This document shows positions 1-12,030 of a DNA stretch of 64,000 bases, piece by piece. The first letter of the stretch is position 1. Each line of letters begins with the position of its first letter. The DNA is from Thysanoteuthis rhombus. Its lineage: Eukaryota > Mollusca > Cephalopoda > Oegopsida > Thysanoteuthidae. The notes beneath the pieces are model-generated. The model had not been told where the DNA came from. It made no database searches and was given only the letters and a program-made list of their open reading frames with translations. The DNA lies in the NCBI GenBank assembly GCA_963457665.1, contig OY735222.1:35429891-35493890 (forward strand), written 5' to 3'. Position numbers and translations under genes: made by a program.

Positions 1-43
1 ATACAAGCACGTTGCAATCCATTTCGTACAAATACACATATAA

Positions 44-45
<2 letters not shown>

Positions 46-103
<58 letters not shown>

Positions 104-210
104 CTGTGTGAGTGTGTGTGTGTGTACGTGTGTGTGTGAGTGTGTGTGAATATACATAAATAAACATATATATATAGAGAGAGAGAGAGAAAGAGAGAGA
201 GAGACATCGA
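46..210 (+). repeat. Microsatellite cluster (TA)n (TG)n (AG)n
   Basis: Compound simple repeat with interruptions. Confidence 0.95.
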
Positions 211-3200
211 TATAAATATCTGCGTATTTAGGTTATTAAATGTCTATGATTCTGTGGTTTCACGAATCAAGTCTTAATCAATTGATTAATTACATCAAGT
301 TCCTCTTTTTTCAATTTAGTTTGCAGAATTTCCAGCAAACGCTAAACAAAAATTGTTGACATCTGTCCAGGAATTCCATATTTCCTGACTAATAAAACTT
401 TCATCTCCTTTTTCTCATTTATTATCTCCTTTTCCTTTGTTTTCGGTGGACATTGTTTCCCCTAGTTTTTCTTTCATTGTTTGCCTTTCTTGTAGTTTTC
501 TTCTTTTGTCATTTGATTAACTGTCTAATTAAATTGCAATCAATCTTAAAAAACAGATTCCAAAATCAAAGTGGGAACAAATTGCGACATAATCGATATT
601 AATAGTCTTCGAATTTCTTAGATGAAACATCGTCAATTATCATTGTCAAGCGAGCAGCGTGAATTAGAAGTAAATGGTGTTGGAATGGCGATTTCAGAGT
701 TGAGAATGTACAGAAAGCAATGGCATGATTGTGTTGTGGACATTGGAGAAAAAAGTCTGTAATTATACGGCTTATTTGAGTGATGTTTGCTGGTGATATC
801 TATTTTACTTCCAATCGACACCGCTTCTTTGATGTTTATAAGTAACAATTTGAGAATTGCGATAAAAAGCAACAGTTATAAGATGGAAGTAGCACTAGTC
901 AGAAAATCAGAATGTACCTAAGCCCCAAAGTAACAGTTAAATTCAATAAACACAGTAATAGAAAACAAACAAGTTTGAACAGCTGTAAAAAATACATGTG
1001 GTCATTTCTTTGTTTGCCAAATCAAATTGGTTCGATATTTTAATCTGGTCAGAAGAACATGCATTGAGATTCTTTTTTTAATATAGTATTTATTGTTTTG
1101 TGAAAGGTTGACTATTTCAGAAATTTATTTTTAAAAAACCCATTTCTCGAAACACTTCCAATACCACCAGAGTTGATAAGCGGTCTGTTGACACATGAGG
1201 CATGGACCATTCGGGAGAAACGTGATTGATTTTTGAAGATGATATTTGTGGCTCGAAAAACTATTTGGTTAAAAACTACAACAAGAATGATATTATGTTT
1301 TGCTTTATGAAGAAATCAAACTATTTCAAACTCAGACAAGTTTGACACAGGGCCATTAAGTGGAACACCTTATGACAATTGAATTCATTATTATACACAT
1401 CGATAATCAATCTCTTGGCCACATGTTGCATGATTTGAGATACCCCCTCCATCGTAGCTATATGTGCACACGATACTCTCCAAAATTCTCAATTCATTTT
1501 GTGAAAGAGTAGGCTACGGGGTAAATTTGGGACGGATCAAGGAATTCGTTCGTTTGAGAGATATTTTTCCTAACATTAATGAATTCCCTCACGTTTTCCA
1601 CACGAAATCTCCATAAAATCACTGTGACATTTTGTAAGAAGCTGGGCCATGGTCTAAGGGAGAAATTATTCAATTTTGTTGTGAATCCTGGATTTTTCTT
1701 GAGAGTTACCACCCTTGCATTTTCTAGTTTTGAATTAAGATTTTTTGCATTTCTAAGAATAAATAACCCCATTAACGTTGTTGTGAGGTTCCCGACAACA
1801 ATCACTGCAACTGAAACAACGTTCAGCGGGACCGATATCGCCAGAGACAAAATTATCAAGCTGGGGTTTATTTAATTCATTGTATTGAAAGAATTTTGCA
1901 ACAAACGTATGTCAAGTCAGAAAAATCACTCAATTCGCAATCCCAACGACTGGAAAAATATAAATATATGATATTATAAAAATGTTATCGTATATTTACA
2001 TTTTAAGGACAATACAACCATTAACGAAACACTGTTAATGTAGGATTTGGTGCATTTGTTTCTCTCCTATCTTATGTAGTAATGACTTGTCAAAATAGAA
2101 AATGCCATTCTCCATCTTAGATAAAGCTTGCTCATCTTCAGGAAGGAAGTTTCTGTTAACTGCCAGCAAGCGCCATCTGTAACTTCCGCTAAAAACTTGA
2201 CCTTCATTCCAACTACATCCGGCACATTTTGATATAAGGAAAAAACTGAACTACAATAAAAAAAGAAATGAATAAATAAATAAAAAAGAAAAAAGAAGCA
2301 AGAAATGAAAAAGCAAAAGAGGGAACTCGATAAAAAGAGAGAATTTGGATTATAACGAGCCTGGTTGCTGCGGGGTTAAACTCAATTCCTACTCCTAGTC
2401 CGAATAGCAACTTTTGAATTGCATAAATAATGGATCAAAAATCATGAATAAGTATATCTTTTAGTATAAATATATTTATCTATTAGAATGAATTAAGCCC
2501 TTGTGTATCTCGAATCATTGAAAGCTTTTTGCAGATGTCTGTCTGTGTATTTGCTGATGTTTTTTCAGCACGATTAAAATTTCACCCGGTCTATCGAGTA
2601 AAATCAGAAGATTTTAATTAAATTTTTAAAATCAATTTCATTGAATACATCAACTTTTTTGTTCTACTATCATCTGCCACCTTCTAGGCAACTTCATAAC
2701 TCCATCCTCCAACAACTTTTTATCTTTCTCGGCAAAGAACTGTGTTAGGTGTTTTTGCATTCAACCAAAGATGATAACTCTGTGATGACCAGAATGAATA
2801 CAGTATCAAGTGAATACGTTAGATGAATGAAAACTTCCCAGCAAAGTTTTAATAATGCTTTGCCTAAAGAGGCTTGCCACTTGATCTCTGATATTCCTAG
2901 TTATTGCAAGATAATTACCTTTCACCATTTGTTTGAGAAATGGAACACTTGAATACTTAATTTATGGAGAAAAGACTGGCATAACCAAGCGGCTGCCAAT
3001 GGTTTCCAACGCTTTGGCTATTTTCGGTATATTGGTTTCCCTTCTGCACCGTTTAACATTGATTATTCCCAAAGTAATGTTTTGATTTGATTGCTATCAA
3101 TCCCAACTGATCCACCTGACCGTAAAGCATCTTTCAGTCAGAAAATTCCCGCACAAAACTCCCCTAATCACTTTTGACACTTTTGATCATTTTCTATAGA

Positions 3201-3950
3201 AGTACACACATCTTTTTCTGGCGTTTCTGTTGTATTTTCACCTTTCTTTACATGAAAGTGAATAAGCCGGTGGCTTATTTTCTTTCATCTTGTTAGAATC
3301 AATAAATAAACGGATCTTTTTTTGCAAAATGCAAACTGATCACAAAAAAACTGAAAACGCTCCTAATGCCATCAAACGACCAAAATAAAACGAAATTTTT
3401 TTACTATATTCCAAGTCGAACACGTGTAAATCATGATTTGCATTTTGGCAGTTTAGGCAAAGAACCAGAAGCTATTCATATATTTTGGTATGACGCCCAT
3501 CCTCATGGTCTTTAAACCTTAGAGTCTTATCAACATTTGCTATGAATAAATCTGCTCTCCTGGGTTACATTGGATAGTCCGTTTAATTTCCGAAATTCCA
3601 GAATGAAACTTAGGAATTTTATTTTATTCTCATAAAATTGAGGAGAGATGCATTAAACCTTACCTCAATACCATTAAGGGTGCATGTCAATTGCTGTTTA
3701 AGCAGGGAAGTCTCACGGCCACTAGCCTCTCACGATACGCCTTTCCAAAAACAAGTGATTCCTCATGAACGAAAAAGGATTACAACTTACATATTCTCAT
3801 GGAAAGGTTCAACCTGTTTCGCATACTAATTACTGCGGATACTAATTACTACAATAAAACATTCACTAATCTCGCCATAGCCTGGCCAGTCTGCGAGTGT
3901 TTGGCCACTTCTGAGGATCGAACTCTCCACCGAAGTAATAGCTTTAGGTT
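206..3950. other. No gene or clear element seen
   Basis: Unique-looking AT-rich DNA. Overlapping frames of 98 and 121 codons on opposite strands at 1494-1875 have no recognisable motif and are probably chance. Nothing else is supported. Confidence 0.5.
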
Positions 3951-3984
3951 AGATTACTAACTATTGCTCAGTATTGCTCCAGAG

Positions 3985-4290
3985 TCACCCGAATCTGGTT
4001 TGGAATTTGAAATACAATAGAAATAAAAATGAAATGGAAAACATTTTAACGGAGGAAGGAGGTAAGATAAAAGAAGAGAAGGGGGAAGGGTAAGAAAGAA
4101 GGAGGAGTGAAAGAAGAATTGGGGAAAAGAAAATAGAGGAGAAGACAGGGAGGGTGACAATGAAGAGGAATGAAGGAGAAATTCGGATAAAAAGATGGAA
4201 ACGAAGCAAAGAAAAACAACTCAAGCAAAAATGAAGGAAAAGAAATAGGAAAAAGTAGAAGAAAAAATGGAAGTAGTAGCCTTGTCAGAG
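3985..4290 (+). repeat. Purine-rich tract
   Basis: Irregular GGAGAAGG/GAAAGAAGG sequence; three overlapping minus-strand frames here are low-complexity S/F/L translations. Confidence 0.7.
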
Positions 4291-4734
4291 AGATACACAT
4301 TCTCTGATTCGAAATTCTGAAAACCGAAAAGCTCCAGTAACTAAATATATTCTCTGTGCAGACTTTTCTTTTTATTTAGATATAAAAAAAACTACTTGAA
4401 TATTTTTTAAAACTCATAATAAGAATTTTGCCAGTAATTTTATCGTCCATCTTTATTTTATTTCGTTTACCCCAGTGCAAATAAACTGTAATATTATCTA
4501 TAGTCTTAATTTATCCAACTCATTATGTATATTTAAAGGGTTCAATGCAAAGCCATTGTCATTCCCAAACAAGAGATTCCACAATAGATTCCACAATATA
4601 CTGTTCCGATACAACCATTCCAGAATCTGAAAAATTCCAATTTCCGAAAGGTGTTTGATCTCAAGGGTTTTGGATATCTGGAGTATCAATTGAAGACAGC
4701 AGAAGAATCTTTGGGGTGCAATTATATTGCTAAA

Positions 4735-4794
4735 AAGAGCAAAGAGATAGAGGAGGTGAAGGGAAAAGGAACAAGATAAAAGAAGAGCGAGAAA

Positions 4795-4848
<54 letters not shown>

Positions 4849-4920
4849 AAAAAAGAAAGAAAGAAAGAAAGAGAGATAAGAAAAAAGAAAGAAAGAAAGG
4901 AAAAAAGGAAGTGAGGAATA
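4735..4920 (+). repeat. (GAAA)n microsatellite in a purine-rich tract
   Basis: Near-perfect (GAAA)n at 4795-4870 with irregular purine flanks. Confidence 0.95.
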
Positions 4921-5279
4921 ACAGCGCCAGTGAAAGGAGGAAGAGATAGCAAACGAAAGAGCGGAGGAGAATTAAATATTAGACTGGGCATTATCAAATA
5001 TAGTTTGTTAGTCCAAGTACATACAGGCTTGTTGAAATGCGAGTAGGGATTATTTTAAAATGGTGGTCTCGAAAGTGGGGCCCGTGAATCCTTGGGAGTC
5101 CGACAAATAATGCTCGGGGGTCTGCAGCAGTGTTCCCGCTTAAGCTGACTAAGTGAATCTTATGACAAGAAAACCACATCTTCCATCGCACGGCTATAAA
5201 AAAAAACATAATTATTGCACTCAGACCGGCACCGTATATTAGAATCTAGATAATTGTAATATGTTTAGAATAGATTAAG

Positions 5280-5540
5280 AAAGTAAGAAGAGAAAATAAA
5301 TAAACGATACAATAAGTATGAACGAACGACAGATATAATTAAAGTGATGGAAAAAGAAAGGCAAAAAAAGTTAAAAAGAATGGAAGAAAAAAGAAAAAAA
5401 AGATGGAGGGAAGAATTGAAAGAAGGGAAGGAAAAGAAAGTCGTAAGGAGGGGAGACAAAAGAAAGATATTAATGGAACTACGAATGAAAATGAAAAATT
5501 AAGAAAAAAAGGCGAATAGAAAAAGAACAAGAAAAATAAC
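5280..5540 (+). repeat. Purine-rich tract
   Basis: Irregular A/G-rich sequence like the 4.0-kb and 55-57-kb tracts. Confidence 0.65.
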
Positions 5541-5713
5541 CGACTCTGTTATAACCTGTTATGTTGTATATAATTTTTGAAAGCATTTGTCTACATTTAT
5601 TTCCGTAATAAACCATATTACAATTAAAAAATATTAGTTTCTAACTAATTTTTCAAGTCAATCTCTGTTGAAACAGGAATTGAAAAATATCGTCTGAAAA
5701 GCAAAATGCAAAG

Positions 5714-5716
<3 letters not shown>

Positions 5717-5810
<94 letters not shown>

Positions 5811-5964
5811 TAAGTGATAAACATTGTATAGACTGCTTTTTTAGTTTCCTTCCCTTCCTTCTTGTTCTCTTTCTTGTGTTTTTCTCGAGAATTAGTTTTT
5901 AAAAAGAAATATAACGATGTGACGTAAAAAATATTTCTCCCACTCTCTCTCCCCTCCCTCTCTC

Positions 5965-6003
<39 letters not shown>
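5717..6003 (+). repeat. (TA)n then (TC)n microsatellites
   Basis: (TA)n at 5717-5812, (CT)n at 5940-6003, with 120 bp of other sequence between. The 141-codon minus-strand frame across them is (IY)n/(RE)n low complexity. Confidence 0.95.
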
Positions 6004-6007
<4 letters not shown>

Positions 6008-6069
6008 TGCCCTCATTATCCCCCCGACTCTTATTGAGATAAAAGCTGCCCTTTTTTTATTACAAATCA

Positions 6070-6910
6070 ACTACCAAAACTGGTGAAAGAGTCCACAGAT
6101 AGGTAAACGTGTTGTAAAGAGATTTCCAAGGCCACATCCTTCGCCGAATCCTAATGAAGAATCAGCACGGAAGAAAAATGGACAACATTGAGAGCTCTGT
6201 ATCGAATCAAGAATCTCACATCTCATCAAAAACTAAATTCAAGCAATACGTAAGAATGTGTCTTTTCTGGTGATTTCATTCCTTACAAACCAAGTCGAAT
6301 CTGGTCTTATCATGGAATTTTGCCGGTTCTTAGAACTGTCGACTTACGCTGCAGTTGAAAAAGAAAGGAAAAGAATCAGTAAAACACTCACACAAGTAAA
6401 CAGTAGGCACCGAAGAAAAACAATAAAATAAATTGATCTATTTCAGAAAGAGACAAAGAGAAAAGGAGAGGAAGGAGGCAAAACTTTTCTTTCTTCAAAG
6501 AAAAATATTCTTTTCCTATCAGTAAAAACATTTGCATTTTATCTCAATCTGACCCTTTTTTGGCATAGAGTTGAGCGCCAAAACTTGGATCCGATTTCTT
6601 TCCAATATCTGAAGTACCCATCGACCTGTTGGCCTTTCTAGATAGCACCAATGCCTGTAAATCCCACGCCATATTTGCAAAGACATGCTTATCTTGACGA
6701 ACCAACTTACCGCGTGATCTGGCAGCACAAACAGACCTTTCTACACGATTCGGCCCTTTCCCTTTGCGTCTTGTTAAAGAATTAACTACGCAGAGTTAGA
6801 GAGAGAAGAAATGTCAAGTGTTCAGTTGAATCATTTTCCGAACTTTCCATGAAGTACTTCAGCTTGATCCGAGGAATTTTTTTACAATTTAAGAACGGAA
6901 CAGGAAGTCA
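6070..6910. other. No gene or clear element seen
   Basis: AT-rich sequence. A 69-codon minus frame at 6519-6728 has no recognisable motif. Confidence 0.45.
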
Positions 6911-6911
6911 T

Positions 6912-7150
6912 TCTCATCATCATCATGACGGTGGACATGGACTTTTTGCGAGATTTGCCAGGCTCCCCTATCTTGGGAGTCACGAAGCCAGTACTTTCTG
7001 ATCTTATCTAGTTAGTCATGCCATCTTATATTATATCGGTCCCGGTTTTGCATGTGATCTCTGGGGATTCACGTTATGAGTCGAGATGTCCAGCGGTTGT
7101 CAGACATTCTCGCAACATGACCAGCCCATTGCCATCACATATTTAAACAC
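6912..7150 (-). pseudogene. RTE LINE 3' fragment
   Basis: Read on the minus strand this is a diverged copy of the last ~240 bp of the RTE tail. It starts at a short CATCAT run (6912-6926, the reversed trinucleotide tail), then carries the counterparts of the KVYVQRRTLKD end, the WLRDAHDREV block and the HVARM...TSRLTT block. Indels break every frame. The 5' truncation is near 7150. Confidence 0.75.
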
Positions 7151-7329
7151 GAAAGCATCAAGAGAGCGCATACCTCTGCCAACACCATACAATGACTAAA
7201 AACGTAAAAGGAAAGCTTCCAGTACACAAATGTCGAGTTATCTCTCTTGAAATGTAATGCTTACCTATTTATTGACTTATGAATCTTCCTCTTTCCCTGC
7301 AGTAGATAACAAAAATCTTTCGACCTAAA

Positions 7330-7475
7330 AAAAAATACTTGATCTGCAACAAAATTCAATCAATTCTTTCATAGCCAATGGTCCACACTTCTACAAAATT
7401 TTATCGGAAATTATTGAGAAATTTTAGAGATATTGTGCAGAAAAACTGTCAAACAGATACTTCTGAATACATATA
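7330..7475 (+). repeat. Interspersed 'GACAGAC-type' repeat, copy 1
   Basis: TTCAATCAATTCTTTCATAG...CACTTCTACAAAATTTTATC...GAGAAATTTTAGAGATATTG...CTGTCAAACAG matches the pattern (...TTCATCGAGAACTTTCGGAGATAT, then a GACAGAC-like end) seen at 8.3-8.8, 33.8 and 54.8 kb. Such sequence is widespread in invertebrate genomes; its nature is unknown to me. Confidence 0.6.
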
Positions 7476-8096
7476 CTCTCTCAATTTCTGGGCTGGAGGT
7501 AAATATCATAACACAAAAGGCGTTATATCCGGGCTGGCAATTTACGAATGTGCTGTCTTTACCAATCTTTAATTTTCATAAAACTCCGTCAGATTTTCTA
7601 GAGTTTGTGCTGTTATGCAAATTATGGTTCAATTAGTATTTTCATTCTAATCATTGTGGATCCTGTATATTTTGTAACTTTCTGTTTCTCATGGTTTTGC
7701 TTTGTTTATCAGAGATAAGATAAAAAATAATTGATATTTTACTACTAGCTGTTACTGCTTCAGACTTACCCCATGCTAACGGTTTCCGATTAAAATGTTT
7801 TGTTTTGTTTTTTCAAATTTATGAGTCCAGTGTTCGTAATTTCTAGTGTTTTTTTTTTCATTGTTGCAAATCGAGATGTTTTGAATTTTTTGACTTCCAG
7901 AATCGAAAAATTGAAAAATCATATCGTAATTGGTAGCCCTACTCACGCTTTGATTTGCATTGTTGTACCATGATCTCAACGTCCCTTGTAAAAGTATTCT
8001 TCTTTCCGAGGAAATATTAGAGGTAGTTAGTAAATATCTTAAGCATAATGTTTGTTCCCAGCCTTTCTATTTACTGATTCCAACTTCACGAAACTG

Positions 8097-8097
<1 letters not shown>

Positions 8098-8164
<67 letters not shown>
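8098..8164 (+). repeat. (AC)n(AT)n microsatellite
   Basis: Perfect compound dinucleotide repeat. Confidence 0.95.
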
Positions 8165-8167
<3 letters not shown>

Positions 8168-8329
8168 GCCAGCGCCCAATCTTCCGCCCAAAGATTTAAT
8201 TTCAAAATCTTGATCTATACACGACCATATACACTATGTCTGCCAACTTGAAAGAGGATATAGTTGAATGCTGATGAAAAAAACTATTTTTCCCATGAAA
8301 TCGAATCAGATCTGGTTAGTCACTGAACA

Positions 8330-8830
8330 GAAACTGCCAGGTGACCCATGTCTATTGGCAGCATGCCAACCCTCCAACAAATTTCTATCGAAGCTCATCG
8401 AGAACCTTTGGAGATATCGTGTACACAGGCATGACGTTTGAAAGATATTATATGGCGTTGATATGAATACGACATTGGTGATGTATTTCATGGAAAATCA
8501 AAGTTTGATCCCTTCTCCCGTCTTCTGATGCCCGTCATTCGACGGAATTTTACCGAAATTCAACTAGAAATCTTGGAGAGGCGGACAGGCGTGGAATTGT
8601 GCGGAAATACAAAACAAAAAAAAAAAAAGAAAAAATATCTTCCAATCAGAGAAATATTCCTGGATCAGCTCCAAAATTCAATCAATTTTCCAGTTGCGCA
8701 CTCTTCCACAAATTCTCATTGGAATTCATCGAGAACTTTCGGAGATATTGTGTGGGGAAACAGAAAGACAGGCGGACCCGATCAGATATTAATACCTCTC
8801 CTAATTCATCGCCAGAGGTTAAAAAACAAA
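8330..8830 (+). repeat. Three clustered copies of the GACAGAC-type repeat
   Basis: Copies at about 8340-8435 (AAGCTCATCGAGAACCTTTG then GAGATATCG), 8525-8600 (ACCGAAATTCAACTAGAAAT then CTTGGAGAG...GGCGGACAGG) and 8660-8785 (TCATTGGAATTCATCGAGAA then CTTTCGGAGATATTG and AGACAGGCGG) follow one another in the same orientation. Overlapping open frames here (up to 150 codons) are by-products. Confidence 0.6.
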
Positions 8831-8964
8831 CCATCTACCTCTTCATTCATTTTTTATTTATTTCTCTCTTTTTCTCCAATTTACTTCTTTCTTTCCTTTT
8901 CTTATTTCTCTCTTTTTTTCTCTCTTTTCTTTATTGGCTATACGCCCACGCTCATACCCATAAA

Positions 8965-9060
8965 CATACTCAGTAACTAAGCTGACGATCCCAGGATTGA
9001 ACTTTGTAATCTGTGGTTCGTGAAACTCAAAGAATAGCATTGCCCTACAGCAGGTGCCCA
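8965..9060 (-). repeat. Possible worn tRNA-like sequence
   Basis: The reverse complement has AAAGTTCAATCCTGG, a B-box-like T-arm, and upstream CTGTAGGGCAATGC as a poor A box. It lies next to (TA)n. Low support. Confidence 0.25.
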
Positions 9061-9106
9061 TTCACAATAAATATATACATATCTATGTGTATGCAAACAC
9101 ACACAA

Positions 9107-9107
<1 letters not shown>

Positions 9108-9166
<59 letters not shown>
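9108..9166 (+). repeat. (TA)n microsatellite
   Basis: Perfect (TA)n, ~29 units. Confidence 0.95.
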
Positions 9167-9168
<2 letters not shown>

Positions 9169-9199
9169 AATGATTTGAGAAAACACGAAAAATTAGAAC

Positions 9200-9745
9200 A
9201 GAATGAATAGAAACGAATGGAAAAATAGTACATTGAACCCGTGTAGGTAAATATTCTCAAATCCATAAGGATAAGTTTGTTGACCAACTAAACTGGGTGA
9301 AATGAGATGGACTAGCATCAAGAAACATCCCAACGTTTTTTCTTCTTTGTTTAATTATTTCCCAAATTCCTTTTTGGAAAAAAACACCTTTTTTTCAAAA
9401 GTCTTTCCCAACTTTTCACGTGTTTTTCTCGTTCAGAACTTCCGCTCACTACGTGATGCAGTTCCCCCCCCCACACCCACCTCACACCTGCCGTTTTTCA
9501 CGTTTGTCCCTTGCCGCCATTTTGAGTTTTAACGTATCATATTCTCAGAAGAGAAATAGGAATTATATTAGAAAAAACAGATGCGAAGGGCTTGGCTCTG
9601 ACAAGACAAGAAATATGAGAAGACAAAAGAAATAGCACACAGACACAATATTATATCACTTTTATTTTATACACGAAATACACATAGAAATAAATAAATT
9701 TGAAAAATACCTTTTTCTCTTTCTTTCTATCATTCTCCTGCGCTG
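9200..9745. other. No gene or clear element seen
   Basis: Short frames of 71-76 codons overlap in different phases and have no motif. Confidence 0.5.
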
Positions 9746-9749
<4 letters not shown>

Positions 9750-9829
<80 letters not shown>

Positions 9830-9985
9830 CTATCTCTCTATTTACATGATATGTATGAGACTTACCTTAGGCCTACATGGAATTACCCCCTCCTCAAACA
9901 CACATATACGCATGCACACGCACACACACAGACACACGTATATATACGTATGTGTGTGTGTGTGTGTGCGCGTGTGCGTGTATAC
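9750..9985 (+). repeat. (TC)n(TATC)n and (CA)n/(TG)n microsatellites
   Basis: (CT)n 9750-9797, (CTAT)n to 9840, then alternating CA and TG runs 9898-9985. Confidence 0.9.
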
Positions 9986-10254
9986 TCATTCGTCAACAGC
10001 TTCACATGGGGAAAGCTGTTTCTATACACACTGTATATGCATGAAAAGAAAGTTTACTTAGCTTAGTCTGGCACAAGAACATGTGGAGACAAACTTCGAA
10101 GTACGAAAATATTGGAAAAACCAATCTTCTTGTAGAGGGGGCACGCCTTGAAAATCAGTATTCGAAATCCTACGTGTATAAGTACGCTCCATGGAGAAAA
10201 CATCCACTGACGCTTGACGCCGGTGAGATATAATCAGATAACTCATTTATAATT

Positions 10255-10480
10255 AAACCCACACATACACACTTACACATACGCACTTATACATACACAC
10301 AAACATATATATGTATATATATACGCGAGTGTGTGAGAGGGAGAACGATAGTATACATGTGTGATAGTGTACGTATGCTACTTGTATGTATGCCATACAA
10401 ACACTCATATATGTGCATGCATGTATATGTGTGCGTGTGCATGTGTGTGTATGTGTGAGTGTGTGTATATGTGTGTGTAT
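10255..10480 (+). repeat. Degenerate (CA)n/(TA)n/(TG)n tract
   Basis: Imperfect alternating purine-pyrimidine sequence. Confidence 0.8.
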
Positions 10481-10652
10481 ACGACCAAAAAGCACTACGG
10501 ACCTCTGTTGTTTCTCTTTGTAAGCAGTATCCTTTGTTAGATCAAAGGCACTACATCGGAGAATATGGTAGAAACTAGGTGTTAGGTAAGTAATATTATT
10601 TCGGGGTCAACTTTCCCAAATCTTTTTATCGAATTGCGTATATACACAATCT

Positions 10653-10654
<2 letters not shown>

Positions 10655-10742
<88 letters not shown>
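10655..10742 (+). repeat. (TA)n microsatellite
   Basis: Perfect (TA)n, about 43 units. Confidence 0.95.
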
Positions 10743-10743
<1 letters not shown>

Positions 10744-10744
10744 C

Positions 10745-12030
10745 CCACGTGACAAAGAATATCTGTGGCTCCCAAGCCTTGGCAAATTGGCTATTTCAAC
10801 CGAGCCAAGTGAATTTTCTTTTACTTTGACGCATTACATCGACCATTCTATTGTCGGTTTATAATATTCTGTATTTTCATCATATTCCATTATTCTTTCT
10901 GATGTTAATTCAATCCTTGAAATCTTCCCCTGTGTGGAAATGCAAATGTGTGTTTCCTTTGATTTTCATTTCATTAACACATGGCAGACAACTAACGTAT
11001 ACAGATTGCACAATGCCTTTATCCCAACAGTACAATCTTCGTTTAGATCGATAAGAAACAGACTTTAACACATCCATTGGCTTCTGCTTCTCTTCAGCAT
11101 ACCAATGAAAGGCTGAATAGAAGCAAAATAAGCTGAAAATTCTTTAAAAATTGAAAGATCGTTTAACACATTACGGGAATTCATCTCAATGTCACAGTAA
11201 TTTCAAATTCCGTCCATAATTTTGTCCAGGGAAAAAGGTGTCTAACAAATCAGCTTATACACCCACAAACATAATTGAGCGTGAACTAGACAATTCTGTT
11301 ACCTGTGAGCTCACCATTTCATTGCTGATATAACCAAGATGAATATTGGATTTGAAGGCAAAAATGCAACTAGATTTTACGCATTTGTAAATAAAATAGG
11401 TAATGGAAACTACTCCATAATTAGTATTTGATAGCTATTTCCTTAAAGATATCCTATTTGTTATGGTGGTGTTGGGGGTAGCGAGTTGGCAGATCACACA
11501 CAATTGTCATTTGGTTTTGAATTATCCGTTTTTTTATATTTTTCGTTATTAAGGTTAGCACATTCAGATGTATCTTTATCTAATACATCTGACTACAACG
11601 ACCCTTGTGGTTACTCAGAGGTCACAGAATCAGAATTTTAGTATCATATATGATATTGAAAAAATATTCTTAAACTCTTATATTGAAGCTAATAAGAGTT
11701 TTTTTTTTATTTTTTTATTTTATTTCCGTGTGTTTTATAACATGGCGTTTTCGTGTGTTCTAATGTTGGTTTTTGTCAATAAATTCTCTGAATCTGGATG
11801 AAACCTCACGTGTTTGTCACTGATGGTCAAAATTTTACATTTTCAAACTCAACGTCACCCAATGTATATTTCGATTAAGTGTATGCGATTGTTTAAACAA
11901 TACATAATCCTATTCGATTTTAGACGGAATATATTGACGATATTGTTTTAGAAAATTGCCTTTAAGCCTACTTCCTGATTTAATAATCATAATTTACTCC
12001 TAATCATTTTGCTATATAGTTTATATTCGT
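10745..12030. other. No gene or clear element seen
   Basis: AT-rich sequence; the 67- and 77-codon plus frames carry no motif. The 5' limit of the RTE element at 12.03 kb may lie slightly inside this stretch. Confidence 0.5.

Noticed and set aside
1494..1875. Opposed 121- and 98-codon frames as a gene
   Set aside because: They overlap on opposite strands, with no motif in either.
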